Positions 31,790 through 42,469 of a stretch of 64,000 bases of DNA are shown one piece after another. The stretch's first letter is position 1. The number at the start of each line of letters is the position of its first letter. Under the pieces are notes generated by a model. That model worked only from the letters and a program-made list of their open reading frames with translations, ran no database searches and was not told the DNA's origin. This DNA is from Molanna angustata (taxonomy: Eukaryota > Arthropoda > Insecta > Trichoptera > Molannidae): positions 5,344,893 through 5,408,892 of the forward strand of contig OY754973.1 of NCBI GenBank assembly GCA_963576475.1, given 5' to 3'. The translations under genes and the position numbers were made by a program.

Positions 31790-32008
31790 TTTATTTTATG
31801 TAGCTTCTCAGACAACAAACAGGTACTGTGTCAAATATTAATTTAACACGCACCCAATAACAAGTTGCCACATTCTGGAAACTTACGATATTAATCGTCT
31901 CACAGATCCAGACTGAAAACGCAATTAAAAACTGTGTCTCCACCAGGAATCGAACCCGGGACCTTTGGATTAGCAGCCAGTACCTAACCAACTGAGCCAC
32001 GAAAGCCG
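31790..32008 (-). mobile_element. SINE-3 (tRNA-derived)
   Basis: Minus strand: a tRNA-like head with A box TGGCTCAGTTGG, an anticodon-like loop containing TGCTAAT, and B box GGTTCGATTCC. Next come GAGACACAGTTTTTAATTGC, AATGTGGCAACTTGTTATTG, GTTAAATTAATATTTGACAC and an A-rich end (TAAAATAAAA). The acceptor stem does not pair, and the body recurs at 13258 and 36908, so this is a SINE, not a tRNA gene. Confidence 0.85.
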
Positions 32009-33094
32009 AGAAAGAAATACAAATAAAATAAGAAATTTAAGAAATACAAAGTATTTAAAAGATGGTACAAACCATTCCAATTTATTTATTAGGTAAGTTT
32101 CTTACATAAAATATGTAATTTTTGGTATTTGTAATAAAAACAATAATCAAACGAGTACGTAGGTTGTGGCCAACGCTAAACTCCTCACTAAGAGTCATTC
32201 TATAAAGTAATTATTCAATTTTTTTATGGAAAATATTCAGCATTATAATGAAATGAGTTTGTTAACTTTTTTTTTTAAATATTTATTATGAAAACTTGAT
32301 AATTCTTCAATGCCACTTTATGAAAGTAATTGAAAATAAATTTTAAATTTTAAATTTTATTTCAAATTTTAAGTTTCCCGAGCCTTGGGTCTTTTCGAAA
32401 TATTTGATAGTTAAAAATTGAAAATCGCTATTCAGATATCGTTCAAAATCCAGAGGGGTCTAAGCGAGGATTAGATATACAAATTTGCAATATAATTGAT
32501 AAAGTAAAATGAACATGCCGTACATAGTGCACAGCACACAGCATGCAATCTCAGCATGATATTAATTGATAGTCTGCAATAAAAAATAGCCTTAAAAATT
32601 GCGAAATCATAGCTCCCCACTAAATCCTTTTGGGTTAGTAAGGAGTGAAGAATATTACCTATAGTCCTTTCGTTGGTTTTTGTTCATTGTGTATTGTGCG
32701 TTATATTGAGTTTATATAAAGATTGCTACGTGCGTCAATAAGAGAAGTAAGTAATGCGAAATTTACCAGTATATATTTTTATTGTTAAAATGTCTTATTA
32801 TTTATTTTATTAAATATACATATCATGTGGGTGTAATTTAGTAATACACTCGTCCCACGTTGAGTCTTCAATAGCAACACTGTATAAGATTAACGCCTCT
32901 CCACATATTAAACATTGCTCCTAAATTTTCACACGCCAGTATTGTAAGTGTTGCCTTATATTTTATTTGTCACTTGCTTTAATGTCCCGCCGTTGGCCAA
33001 GAATATAAATTTGTGAAGGAATAAGCAATCGTTTTTATAATATTGTCACAGAAAATTTCAGTAAGATGGGAAGAGATTTAAAATTTGATTGATA
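32009..33094. other. Unassigned stretch with one dispersed motif
   Basis: Carries an inverted member of the dispersed motif near 32160-32190 (GGTTGTGGCCAACGCTAAAC then TCC). Otherwise AT-rich, no gene. Confidence 0.4.
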
Positions 33095-33655
33095 TTAAGC
33101 ATTGTACATACCTGATTCAAAGTGAGCCTGCCTATTCCTTTTTTCTTCTTCCTCTGGTTGTAGGCCTGTTTTTTCAGTCGGAGACTGCCTCTTGTGATCT
33201 GGATGTCTAGCTGTCACTCCATCTTTTTGCTGGTCTCCCCCTTTCTCTACGACCATCCGGGACTTCCTCGGAGACAATTTTGGGTAGTCGTTTCTCTTCC
33301 ATTCTATCGACATGGTCTCTTCATTGAAGCCTTCGCCCTCTACCCCAGCGGATTATGTCATCTATATCGCATCTGCTCCTTATATCCTCGTTACGAACTC
33401 TATCGACGAGTTTTATGCCCACTATGGAGCGCAGTGTCTTCATTTCAGTAGTCCGGAGGAGATTTTTTGTTCTGATAGTATCGGCTCTGGCTTCGATGGC
33501 ATTGGTCATTATGGGTCTTACGTACGTTTTGTAAATTCTGGTTTTACTTTCTGTGTTTGTTTTTCCAGACAGTGTCCCTGAGGCAGCCAGCTATAACGGC
33601 TGCTTTATCGGTTTGTTCTTTAACCTAGTCGTATAGATTATTGTCATTTGATATT
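33095..33655 (-). mobile_element. LINE C-terminal fragment, frameshifted
   Basis: Minus strand, in order: KEQTDKAAVIAGCLRDTVWKN, then TNAIEARADTIRTKNLLRTT, KTLRSIVGIKLVDRVRNEDI and DIDDIIRWGRGRR, then frame changes through HVDRM and GRPAKRWSDS. It is parallel to the LINE at 40286-41010 (GIEARADT, RVRN-IR--C, RWSR-RRR-W, RGRPPKRW). At least two frameshifts or stops. The 3' end near 33095 is not sharply defined. Confidence 0.82.
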
Positions 33656-34225
33656 TTGTTAAAGTTTTTTATCGATAAATTGGACTATGAAAAGTGGTTT
33701 GAAATTTGATTGAATTTAACATATACACAGTTTTTGCACGCATGGACTGTGGGTAATGGGAAATATGACTGATTATCATCGTTATAAAGAGTTTGGTATT
33801 GGCCACAATCCCCATTTACATCTTCGAAAAATATAATGTGTATTGAAAATTTAGTAGATAATATTGAATGATGGGTAACAGTTTAAGGTTTGATTAAACA
33901 AAAGTATTGAAAAGAATTTAGTGTTGGTCACATCCTATTCATTCGTATATATATTTTTTATCAAGTCTTCATTTAGTTTATAATATTTCTGCATAATTAT
34001 ACTTTACATACGACTCAAAGGTACATACAGGAAAAATAAGAAGAATTAGATTATAGGGAAAAAAATATGAGTGTAGCGTTGACCACAACCCTTTCGTTTT
34101 CATCATAATTCCATGAAATAAACTCTTATATTGAATAAAAATTAATTTGTATCTTACAAATGATTTATCGAGAATTATGAAAATAGGACACTGATTCATG
34201 AGGATTTCATATATAAACGTGAAAA
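33656..34225. repeat. Stretch with three spaced copies of a dispersed motif
   Basis: GAGTTTGGTATTGGCCACAA (33787), AATTTAGTGTTGGTCACATC (33915) and GAGTGTAGCGTTGACCACAA (34069) lie about 128 and 155 bp apart, each followed by T- and A-rich sequence with TCTTC/TTTTC and ATAAT. This may be a short, diverged tandem series of the repeat whose motif recurs at 7283, 32160, 37970 and 40258. Confidence 0.5.
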
Positions 34226-34292
34226 TGAGACAAGATAGTTTGACATTCGGTTCTCTCTGCCTCGCCCGAAATGAACACGTCGTGATGGTCTG
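34226..34292 (+). mobile_element. RTE-type LINE tail relic
   Basis: GACATTCGGTTCTCTCTGCC then TCGCCCGAAATGAACACGTC and GTGATGGTCTGTA is the non-coding 3' end seen at 90-150. Confidence 0.65.
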
Positions 34293-34749
34293 TAGTTGTG
34301 CACCTGATTAGCCAAATATGCAACTATTCCAATATTTAAAGATACCTTCCATACAAACACTATAAGAATAGAATTGAATTTTTCATAAATAAAATGCATC
34401 CCCCTGAATGTATAAATGATAACTATATTATGTAGAACTAAAGGTAAAATCAAAATTCCAAAAATTAATTCCACGACTGGCCAACACCATTTCTCATACA
34501 GGGGATCAAATAGTACCTACAATCAATTAAGTCATATACATAAACGTTAAATCACAGAACCCTATTCAACATTTAAACAAAAAATAAAGACGTTACTAAT
34601 GTAAACTTACAACCTAACTGTCGAATGTATTATGCTGTATATGTCTGTATAAATGTCCTGTATAAGTCTGTATAGGATATTCCTTCAGTTTATTTTTACA
34701 ATATATGTAATTACAACTATAACATAAAACAACTGTTGGTGGACATACA
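34293..34749. other. Unassigned AT-rich stretch
   Basis: TGTCTGTATAA/GTCTGTATAG repeats near 34640-34675 but no clear array. No gene. Confidence 0.35.
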
Positions 34750-34903
34750 GGACCACCAACACCTTTTGATATGTCCGAAAGTCGGAGAGACATGCGCGCC
34801 GGAGGACTTAATTGCCGCAAATGACAGGGCGCCGTACATGTGGCCAACTACTGGAAGTTCTTTATTTGATGAATCCGGACACGGAAAGTAAGTAAGTAAG
34901 TAA
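34750..34903 (+). mobile_element. LINE C-terminal end with (AAGT)n tail
   Basis: The plus strand reads CPKVGETCAPEDLIAANDRA and, after a one-base shift, VHVANYW. This is the last part of the same LINE type as 6845-7240 (CP....C...DLI..ND.A..VA.HW). The non-coding end GATGAATCCGGACACGG leads into AAGTAAGTAAGTAAGT, the 3' microsatellite tail. Confidence 0.72.
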
Positions 34904-34954
34904 CATAAAACTATAAACTACAACTTAATATATTAACTTTTATTTACTTTGAAA

Positions 34955-35062
34955 AAATTCCCAGCAGAGGAGAAATTTATTTAAATTCATTTCTCACGCA
35001 AATATTGCTTCTCTAGGCTGAAAACACTGGTAAGTTGGAAGAAATTGAAATACGGCAATTTT
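34955..35062 (+). mobile_element. SINE-2 3' part
   Basis: TTCCCAGCAGAGGAGAAATT then TCACGCAAATATTGCTTCTC and TGGTAAGTTGGAAGAAATTG. Retains the B-box edge but not the head. Matches 62850-62960. Confidence 0.8.
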
Positions 35063-35259
35063 TTTATTTATCCACTTTTTTTATCTAATTTTTTTATTTA
35101 ACACAAGTGTCACTTTATACGAAACGTTAAATTTAGAAATCATGTTAATTATTGTTTTATTTACTGCACTGTTTTTATAAGATTTAAATTTTTTATGAAA
35201 TAAATAAATGAATTACGATTCGTTGATAATTACAAGGTGTCTGAAATGAAAGTTTATAT

Positions 35260-35682
35260 TTGTATTCAGAGCGTTATGTGGAGATGTTAGACGGCTTCTT
35301 GGTGCCTGAACTGCTAAAATTTCCTGGCTATAACCAAAGAACATGGTTCCAGCAGGACGGAGCAACGTCTCACACGTCCAATACATCTATGCCACGAGTT
35401 CGTGAAATTTTCCCAGGCAAATCGATCTCCTGGAGAGGTGACATAAATTGGCCTCCACGCAGTCCTGATTTAACCCCTATGGACTTTATCCTATGGGGTT
35501 ATCTTAAATATAAAGTATACGCCAGTAAACCGACTTTCCTGGCACATTTGAAAGAAAATATCCGTCACGAAATGGTAGCCATCACTGAGTCCACCTGCCG
35601 AGCCGTCATAAGTAATTTTACTGTTGGATTAAATGAGTGCTGCGAACGCGAGGGTCTTACATTTGGACGATATTATTTTTAA
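35260..35682 (+). pseudogene. Truncated mariner/Tc1-like transposase
   Basis: Residues include RYVEMLDGFLVPELLKFPGY, WFQQDGATSHTS, INWPPRSPDLTPMDFILWGY and LKYKVY. QQDGA..H holds the second catalytic Asp and SPD the third, 36 residues apart. The DNA-binding domain and the first catalytic Asp are missing, so it cannot be active. The first ATG is arbitrary because the frame begins in the deletion join. The frame is otherwise uninterrupted to the natural stop. Confidence 0.85.
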
Positions 35683-35766
35683 GAAATAAATTCCCAAATT
35701 GTTTTATAATTAATAAACATTTTTTCGATACACGGCTAACTTTTTTTTTAATCGATCTACTAAATA

Positions 35767-35938
35767 TAGATGGGTCGATGGCAGGGCGGTTAGCGCGCTG
35801 GACTAGTAATCCAGTGGTCGCGAGTTCGAATCCTGCCTCGACCGATTTCGTTCACCTATAGCACAAACATTTATGCTTATTTTAAGGAATGTAGGGAGAT
35901 GTATATGTACTTGTTTAACAAGGACATATTCATTTTTA
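35767..35938 (+). mobile_element. SINE-1 copy inside the mariner-like element
   Basis: Complete head (A box GGCAGGGCGGTTAGCGC, B box GAGTTCGAATC) and body through TTTAACAAGGACATATTC. It inserted after the transposon, between its stop codon and right inverted repeat. Confidence 0.9.
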
Positions 35939-35967
35939 TAAAAAAAACTTTATTTTGAGACACCCTG

Positions 35968-36869
35968 TTTAATTTTTTTACTCCGAATTCAATCGATGTA
36001 TTTGAATTTAAATTAATTATCTTGTTATACCTTGCAATTAATATTTATTCAATATTAAATTACGCCATTTTTATTACGGTAAACGACATAAGATCTTCTT
36101 TTTAGCCGCCATTTTTAATACCATCGTCCACGTTTTTAATCAAAATGAGTCACCTTCTTTGACATGTAGTTACCTGCCTATTTTTGTCAAATAATAATAT
36201 CTTTATATGACAATTCTCACGTAGATACAAACATAATGGAAACCGATAAATTACAATTCTGTGAACATTATTTTTAAGGCAAACCAGACACCCAGTCTCC
36301 CATGTGTATATACAAAAATGCAAAGTCGCTAATAAAATAGTAATGGGTGATCGAGACGAATGTGACACGGAAGAGATTTATGTCTCACGGGTCATTGATC
36401 TTTTTCGACATGAAAATAGTTGAGGTTAATAAAGGCAAAGTTTATATGAAAGAGATTTTTATCTCTTGAGATATTAATATTTTCAAAATACTTATCATCA
36501 AATGCAAAGTTAGCACAAACATAATATATAGTAAAATGCTATCTAGAAAAAGTTGAGACATTGGTAGTTTAAAAATTCATATAATTTAACAATTTAAATA
36601 TTGACTTGCAAAAATTAAAATAAAATCAACAAAATATAAGAAAATAATAAATATAAATATAAATCAACAAAATATAGAAGAGATAAATATAAATATAAAT
36701 ATAAATCAACAAAATATAGAAGAGATTTGTTGTTGTTGATATATTTGTTTTCAAACTGTCACTTCTCGATAAAAGTCCATAGGTACAGTTTCGTTTCTTT
36801 TCATCAGAATATTGAGATAAAAAAATTAATCTTTTTATTTTATAGATTTGCAGAACCAACAACAGTTAC
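35968..36869. other. Unassigned stretch with a short duplication
   Basis: A unit of about 35 bp (AAATATAAATCAACAAAATA then TAGAAGAGAT) is repeated two to three times at 36650-36727. No gene. Confidence 0.5.
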
Positions 36870-37513
36870 ATACATGTATTAAGTAATCATAAGACATGTA
36901 TTAAATTATCATGTATGACTTGCATGTGTGACAAGTTGCCACATTCTGGAGACTTAAAATTTTAATCGACTCACATATGCAGACTAAAAACACAATTAAA
37001 AACTGTGTCTCCACCGGGAATTGAACCCGGGACCTTTGGATCATCAGTCAGATACCTAATCATCTACATGTGACATGTATTAAGTTATCATGTACATATA
37101 ACATGTATTAAGCTATTATGTATGACATGTGTTAATTTATCATGTACATATAACATGTATTAAGTTATTGTGTATGATATTTATTAATTTATCATGTATA
37201 TATGACATGTATTAAGTTCTCATGTATGACATGAATTAAGTTCTCATGTATGACATGTATTAAGTTCTCATGTATGACATGTATTAGGTTCTCGTGTATG
37301 ACATGTATTAAGTTCTCATGTATGACATGTATTAAGTTCTCATGTATGACATGTATTAAGTTCTCATGTATGACATGTATTAAGTTCTCATGTATGACAT
37401 GTATTAAGTTCTCATGTATGACATGTATTAGGTTCTCATGTATGACATGTAATAAGTTCTCATGTATGACATGTATTAAGTTCTCATGTATGACATGTAT
37501 TAAGTTATAAACC
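36870..37513. repeat. 24-bp minisatellite interrupted by a SINE
   Basis: Unit CATGTATTAAGTTCTCATGTATGA. About 13 near-identical units at 37195-37513, more diverged units at 37070-37195 (with TATCATGTACATATAA), and two or three old units at 36870-36905 on the other side of a SINE-3 copy. ACATGT is self-complementary, so single strands could fold. The 107- and 86-codon frames here are repeat artefacts. Confidence 0.93.
36908..37068 (-). mobile_element. SINE-3 copy within the 24-bp array
   Basis: Minus strand: B box GGTTCAATTCC, then GGAGACACAGTTTTTAATTG, GTGTTTTTAGTCTGCATATG and AATGTGGCAACTTGTC. Both sides are CATGTATTAAG-type repeat units, so the SINE split an existing array. Confidence 0.82.
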
Positions 37514-37619
37514 AATTAGATTTTATTTCGGTATTAGTATAACTATAAACTTTCGACTGAATCATCATTATAGAGTCTACTTCAAATAAAACAAGGATAT
37601 ATTCAAATGAAAAGAATGG

Positions 37620-37800
37620 TTTGATTGTCTAAGCGCAGCGTGGAGTAGCAACCAACTACCGGCCGCAGATATCCGGACAGGCCATCAGCAAAATGGTGCG
37701 ATGATATGGAAAGGGGGGTGGGAATCAATAGCAAGGATAAAAAGGCATGGAAGTCGACAAGGGAGGTCATTGTCACACATCAGATGAATGATGACTAAAG
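37620..37800 (+). mobile_element. LINE C-terminal end fragment
   Basis: The plus strand contains DRPSAKWCDDMERGVGINSK, then KAWKSTREVIVTHQMNDD and a stop. This corresponds to the RGRP-KRW-DD...W...R..W....E..V ending of RTE-like LINE proteins. The part upstream (TAAGCGCAGCGTGGAGTAGC) is out of frame. Confidence 0.65.
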
Positions 37801-38436
37801 AAAATAAAGACTTAAGTTTCGAGATGAATTCGACGAAAATAGCTGTGATCGGACAAAATCGACGTCAGATTTCAGAGAAATCGATAAAATTCAGTGTACA
37901 ATAATGCTTCGGCGTGGTTAAACTGTCGTTAAATTTAGTTTATTGGTAATGTCAGACAAGAGGTTAAAACGAGTGGGTTGTGGCCAAAACTTAACTCTTC
38001 AATTCATAGTTTGACTATACTTAATTTTTTTTCGTAAGGTTTACCATCCCTGGATGATTTTTCACGAAGAACATTAATTTTTAATATTATATACAACATT
38101 CTTTAAACAAACATAAAAAAAACTCATTTTTTCATAGTGTTCAACCAAAAAGCCAAAAAGTTCAACCAAACAGTTGAACAGATAAAATCGAAGAGAAGAA
38201 ATCAACGGATTTTATGGAAAAAAATCGACTCAAGGTTAATGAACTTTACACATATTATTTTGTAAATATGGAGTCAATCGGTCAAAAGACCAAATGTAAA
38301 ACAGACAGACCATAGATTTACTTTTTTTTATCTTAAAAGGTTGACAATCACGGAATAGATTTGTAACAAATAAAAGGGAAGGTATTTTTTAAAAAGTAAA
38401 AATATTATTCCCTTTTTTTTGTTAATTTTAAGAAGA
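37801..38436. other. Unassigned stretch with one dispersed motif
   Basis: An inverted member of the dispersed motif lies at about 37968-37998 (GAGTGGGTTGTGGCCAAAAC then TTAACTC). No gene. Confidence 0.45.
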
Positions 38437-39180
38437 ATTTCCATACATACATACCATCACGCCATGTCCCTTACGGGGTAGGCAGAGAGAACCGAACGCC
38501 ATATCTTTCTATCCTGGCACACATTCATCGCCTCGTCAACATTCATGCATCGTATCATACATGTTCGTCTATTGTACATGCTTCTAACATTTCCGTCTTT
38601 CAGAATATCGTTCACATGGTCGTGCCATCCCTTTCTTGGGCGGCCCCGGCCTCTCAATCCATTCCTATCCGCGTTGTATATTTTCTTCGTCAGGCGTTCA
38701 TCATTCATTCTACCCATGTGGCCAAACCATCTCAGTGTGTTCACTTTCATTCTATTAATGATATCTTTCTTCATCTTACATTCTTTCCTTATGTTCTCAT
38801 TTCTTACCCTGTCATACATCGTTCTATTGCAGATTCTTCTTAGTGATCTCATTTCAACAGCATTTATTCTGCTTTCGTGCGACTTCTGCCATGTCCAGGT
38901 TTCACTTGCATACGTCAATGTTGGCACTAAGATAGCGTTATGAATGGCAACTTTGGCAGCCTTTGATATGTTGCGATCATTCATAACTGGTCTCAGTGCT
39001 CCATTCACTCTGTTTCCTGCCATAACTCTTCTTTCGATATCCTTATCAGGTCGTCCATTCCGTTGAAACATGCTTCCCAGATATACATACTCGTCGACTT
39101 GCTCGAGCCATTCATTCTCTACTCTTATTTTACACGCTGTTCTGCTTTCACTCTTTTTAGAATTTCCACTCTAGAAAATT
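38437..39180 (-). mobile_element. RTE-type LINE, longest copy in the window
   Basis: The frame runs from about 39175 (KKSESRTACKIRVENEWLEQ, then VDEYVYLGSMFQRNGRPD) to 38457. It includes ILVPTLTYASETWTWQKSHE, EMRSLRRICNRTMYDRVRNE, WFGHMGRM, RGRGRPRKGWHDHVNDILKD and VCQDRKIWRSVLSAYP. This is the region after the reverse transcriptase palm in RTE-clade elements. The 3' UTR is about 20 bp and ends with ATGGTATGTATG-type repeats. There are no stops in the surviving 240 codons, so it is the youngest of this family here; 5' truncation removes the catalytic core. Confidence 0.88.
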
Positions 39181-40285
39181 TATAATTATTTATAATACAT
39201 TTTTTTTATTTATTTCCATATAACAAACACATATACAACAATAATAGATAAGTAACTTTTTGTTAATTATAATTTATATACTGGCGATCTTATTGGCAAA
39301 CGGAAATTTCTTCCAACCATACAGATTTAATGTAAATATACAATACAATACAAAGACAATAATGACATGAAAAAATAAATAAAGATTTTAATGATAACTC
39401 AAGAAAATTACAAAAAAAGGCAAATAAAGATATTGGAACAGTTCATAGCAAGGATATGGAAAAAAGGACAGAAAGAAGAAATCAGGTATTATAAGATAGA
39501 TATTTTTGCTAAAGCCTTAATTATTTGAACATTAGTATAGTTGTCGCCAAATAACTTGAACATTTAGCCGAGAGGGGGGGGGGAAGAGCGCAGCTACATA
39601 ATGATACTCGTCGATAAATAGATGCTTTAAAATTGTGAAATAATGACACTACACTATTTCATAGAAGTGGAGAATACCTAATAACAATATTATATGAATG
39701 CGTTCGACAGAATGACGTAATCTCTATATTTTCCGTTGCCTTCTTTAAATTTTATTATTATTATTTTGAATTTTAAATTATAAGAAAGCTCATAAATAAA
39801 TAGAAATAAATACATATAAACGTACTTATTTGATTTTTTTATTGTGCATCGTTAATTTAGTTATCTTTTTATCTTCTTTATTGCGTTGCTTATCGAGGCA
39901 CTTCCAGTAGGATAGTAAATTTAAAACGATCAGCGTATATTTCGTTAATTTAATTAAAATAGCCTTTAAAGGTGAGACCGAGATAGTCCGAGTAAACGGA
40001 GCGTATCAAAGAAACGTATTATCGCGACGTTTTATTGACAACTCTTTTTTTCAACATACGTTTCGTAGGGGACACCTGCTATTAGGATTTGGATATATTA
40101 CAATATTGGCGCACCGCGTAGTGTTGGTGAAGATTTGCTATCTGCTCAAGAAAATATTAGTTATGGTTGTGAGAATATGGAAACAGAAGTCGGAAGATTG
40201 TTGAACTCATTTGTTTTTTGAAATGGAGTAAAATGTAATTCAATGTATTGGAAATAGTTTAGTGTTGGCCACAACCCACTCTTTT
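39181..40285. other. Unassigned stretch
   Basis: A SINE-2-like scrap (TTGGCAAACGGAAATTTCTT then CCAACC) at about 39290-39320. A G10 run near 39575. A dispersed-motif copy (TTTAGTGTTGGCCACAACCC then ACTC) at 40258-40285. No gene. Confidence 0.45.
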
Positions 40286-41010
40286 TTAAAAAATTTCACC
40301 GAAAGCAAGTCTTCTTCTTCTTCTTCTCCTTTTGAATAGACCTTCAGGTCTGTTTTTTAAGAGGTCTGCACTTCCTGCTGACCCCCAGCTGTCGCTCCAT
40401 CTTTTTGGCGGTCTACCGCGAGGGCGGGTTCCGTGAGGCTGATTGTGAAGCACGATATGGGGAAGTCTGGTGCTGTCCATCCTTTGGACATGACCATACC
40501 AGTCCCTCCTTCGCTGCCTACTCCATCTGATAATATCGACAACCTCACATAGTTCCCTTATTCTGGAGTTCCTCACTTGGTCTCTCAGGGTTTTGCTTGC
40601 AATAGCTCTCAATGTCCTCATTCCTGAAGTCCTCGACATTTGTTTGCTTCTGCCTGTGTCTGCTCGTGCCTCTATACCATATGTCATCACTGGTCTTACT
40701 CATGCTTTGTAAATTCTCACTTTGCTTTTGATGGCCATATCCTCATTTTTCCAAATAATGGATTTTAGGGCGCCCGAGACTGCAGCTGCCTTATTGACTT
40801 GGCTCTGAATTTCTTCGCAGAGATCAGCATCTTCTGTTATGTCAATTCCTATGTATCTAAAGGTATTAACCTGTTCAATTGGGCTGTTGTCTATAGTCAG
40901 ATTGCATGCTATGTGTGTTTTTGAGAATGTCATACATTTAGTCTTATCCAAGTCGAAAGTCTTTAGTCTTATCTTATCGAAAGCAAGTGTGCATACAAAA
41001 TTCAACTAAG
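40286..41010 (-). mobile_element. LINE fragment, RT thumb to C-terminus
   Basis: Minus strand from 41005: KTFDLDKTKCMTFSKTHIAC, IEQVNTFRYIGIDITEDADL, KSKVRIYKA, a TGA stop (40700-40702), then in the same frame VRPVMTYGIEARADT, SGMRTLRAIASKTLRDQVRN, RRRDWYGHVQRM and RGRPPKRWSDSWGSA. The single TGA splits one frame. A (CTT)n/(AAG)n tract follows at 40312-40330. The catalytic reverse transcriptase motifs are upstream of the truncation and missing. Confidence 0.87.
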
Positions 41011-42255
41011 ATTTGCATTGGGTCCTTCAGTCCTTCTAGAGTTAATTCTAAATAGGCACACCGTTTACGAAAAAAATCTTTCGTGATTAAAATGGAAAAA
41101 TAAACGAAAATGTAGATAATTCATAAATATATAAATTAATAAAATAAAAACATGAAACCTTCCTTGGCGACACGAACAAGACCATTAGCACTTAACCAAT
41201 TTTAAGTTACCTATAGTTCATTTACTGCCATAAAATACTTACAGTAGGAACCCGCAATTTTGACTTAGTTTATGGAATAAAAAAATGTTTAGTCGAAGAC
41301 ATTCTATACGTATACTGAGGAATGTCGTCTTTTTTAATATAGGTACATAAATAATGTATTGCATTATATTCTTTCTAGTTTAAATTCTCATCTTTTGCGT
41401 TTGTACTCGTGGGACATAAATACATATTATACCAACATGACGTTTGCGCAGCGCATATTAATTACTTGTATAAAAAATCCTTCTTGTTAAAAATTATCAT
41501 TCGAGTGATACCAAATACGCATTATTTAAATGCATTGTCTGTTCAAAGAATGGATCCGGTGGATCTCAAAGTTATAAATAATAGAAATAGGTTTAAGAGG
41601 ACATGTAACGCTTAATCTAGTAATTGAAAACATGATATTATATTAAAATCGCCTAATGCACTATGAAGTTACTTGTTAGTAATTGTAACTATCGCGTGCG
41701 TAAAAAAAGGTTTATACGTGATTTAAATTATCGGAAATCTAAAATTTGTTGATTATTTGCATTCCAAGAACAAACCTTACTTATAATGATTAAACTTTAT
41801 CGGTCATTCACTTTGAATTTGTGCATTCTTTGAGCAAAGAAAATAATTATTTCTCTACGACACATAGTTATGGAGTAATTTAAAAATATGATGTGAAAAA
41901 GGATATTTTTTTTAATATTTTTTTTGCCGGAATTTAGCTGAATTATAAAATAGAGTGACAAAAATTCATTAGAGAAATGTTGAAAATACTTATGGTCCAT
42001 ATTTTTTAGAAACACACAGTTGACATTTTTGCAGATTTCGATTTGAAATTGGGCTGTTAGGTTAAATAAATTAAATAAATATATTATAATATCAATATTT
42101 ATGGACACTTAAGTTCAAATTCACTGTTGTCAATTTGATTTCGCCTATTGCAAAAAAAAAAAAAAAAATATATTATTTTTATACGTGTAGTAAATGAGAA
42201 AATTCACACAAACACGAGCAAAAAAATACACTTTATATCACAAATATAAGAGATA
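41011..42255. other. Unassigned AT-rich stretch
   Basis: An A17-18 run lies at about 42152-42168. The frames at 41409-41615 (plus) and 41797-42108 (minus) are not recognised. No RNA gene or repeat identified. Confidence 0.4.
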
Positions 42256-42469
42256 ATTTTTTGACAGATTTTTAATTATCTCAATAGAGACGAAGTTGGA
42301 ATATTTATTGTAGGAGAACCGGGAAATCAAGGCACCTACAGGGCTTACGACCTGTCATCGGCTGGTTTACGTGATCACTTTATGCGCTTGCGCAACGTTC
42401 ACCAATTATGCCTACAATAAATATTCCAACTTCGTCTCTATTGAGATAATTAAAAATCTGTCAAAAAAT
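42256..42469. mobile_element. Foldback element family F1, complete (59-bp perfect arms)
   Basis: Arms 42256-42314 and 42411-42469 are exact inverted copies (ATTTTTTGACAGATTTTTAA ... TTATTGTAGG), with weaker pairing a few bases further out. The 96-nt loop has TCAAGGCACCTACAGGGCTT, TGTCATCGGCTGG and GCGCTTGCGCAAC. Fragments of the family occur at 11567, 58602 and 60442. A transcript would fold into a long duplex, but the sequence alone does not show a microRNA gene. Confidence 0.8.

Larger units (their letters stand above)
35233..35967 (+). mobile_element. Mariner/Tc1-group transposon, internally deleted
   Basis: Ends are inverted repeats: CAAGGTGTCTGAAATGAAAG at the left and, reversed, CAGGGTGTCTCAAAATAAAG at the right. 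The left end is preceded by TA. Inside is the C-terminal half of a DDE transposase. The left repeat joins almost directly to mid-transposase sequence, so the N-terminal half has been deleted. A SINE-1 copy lies between the stop codon and the right repeat. Confidence 0.8.

Noticed and set aside
31790..32008. tRNA-Ser-like gene at the head of SINE-3
   Set aside because: Acceptor ends do not pair, there is no variable arm of serine type, and the body is repeated elsewhere.
37192..37515. 107-codon LIHVIHEN-repeat protein and the opposite-strand frame
   Set aside because: 24-bp repeats are a multiple of three, so frames stay open on both strands by default.
42256..42469. MicroRNA precursor
   Set aside because: Arms are perfect over 59 bp and the sequence belongs to a repeat family, which fits a foldback transposon better than a microRNA gene.
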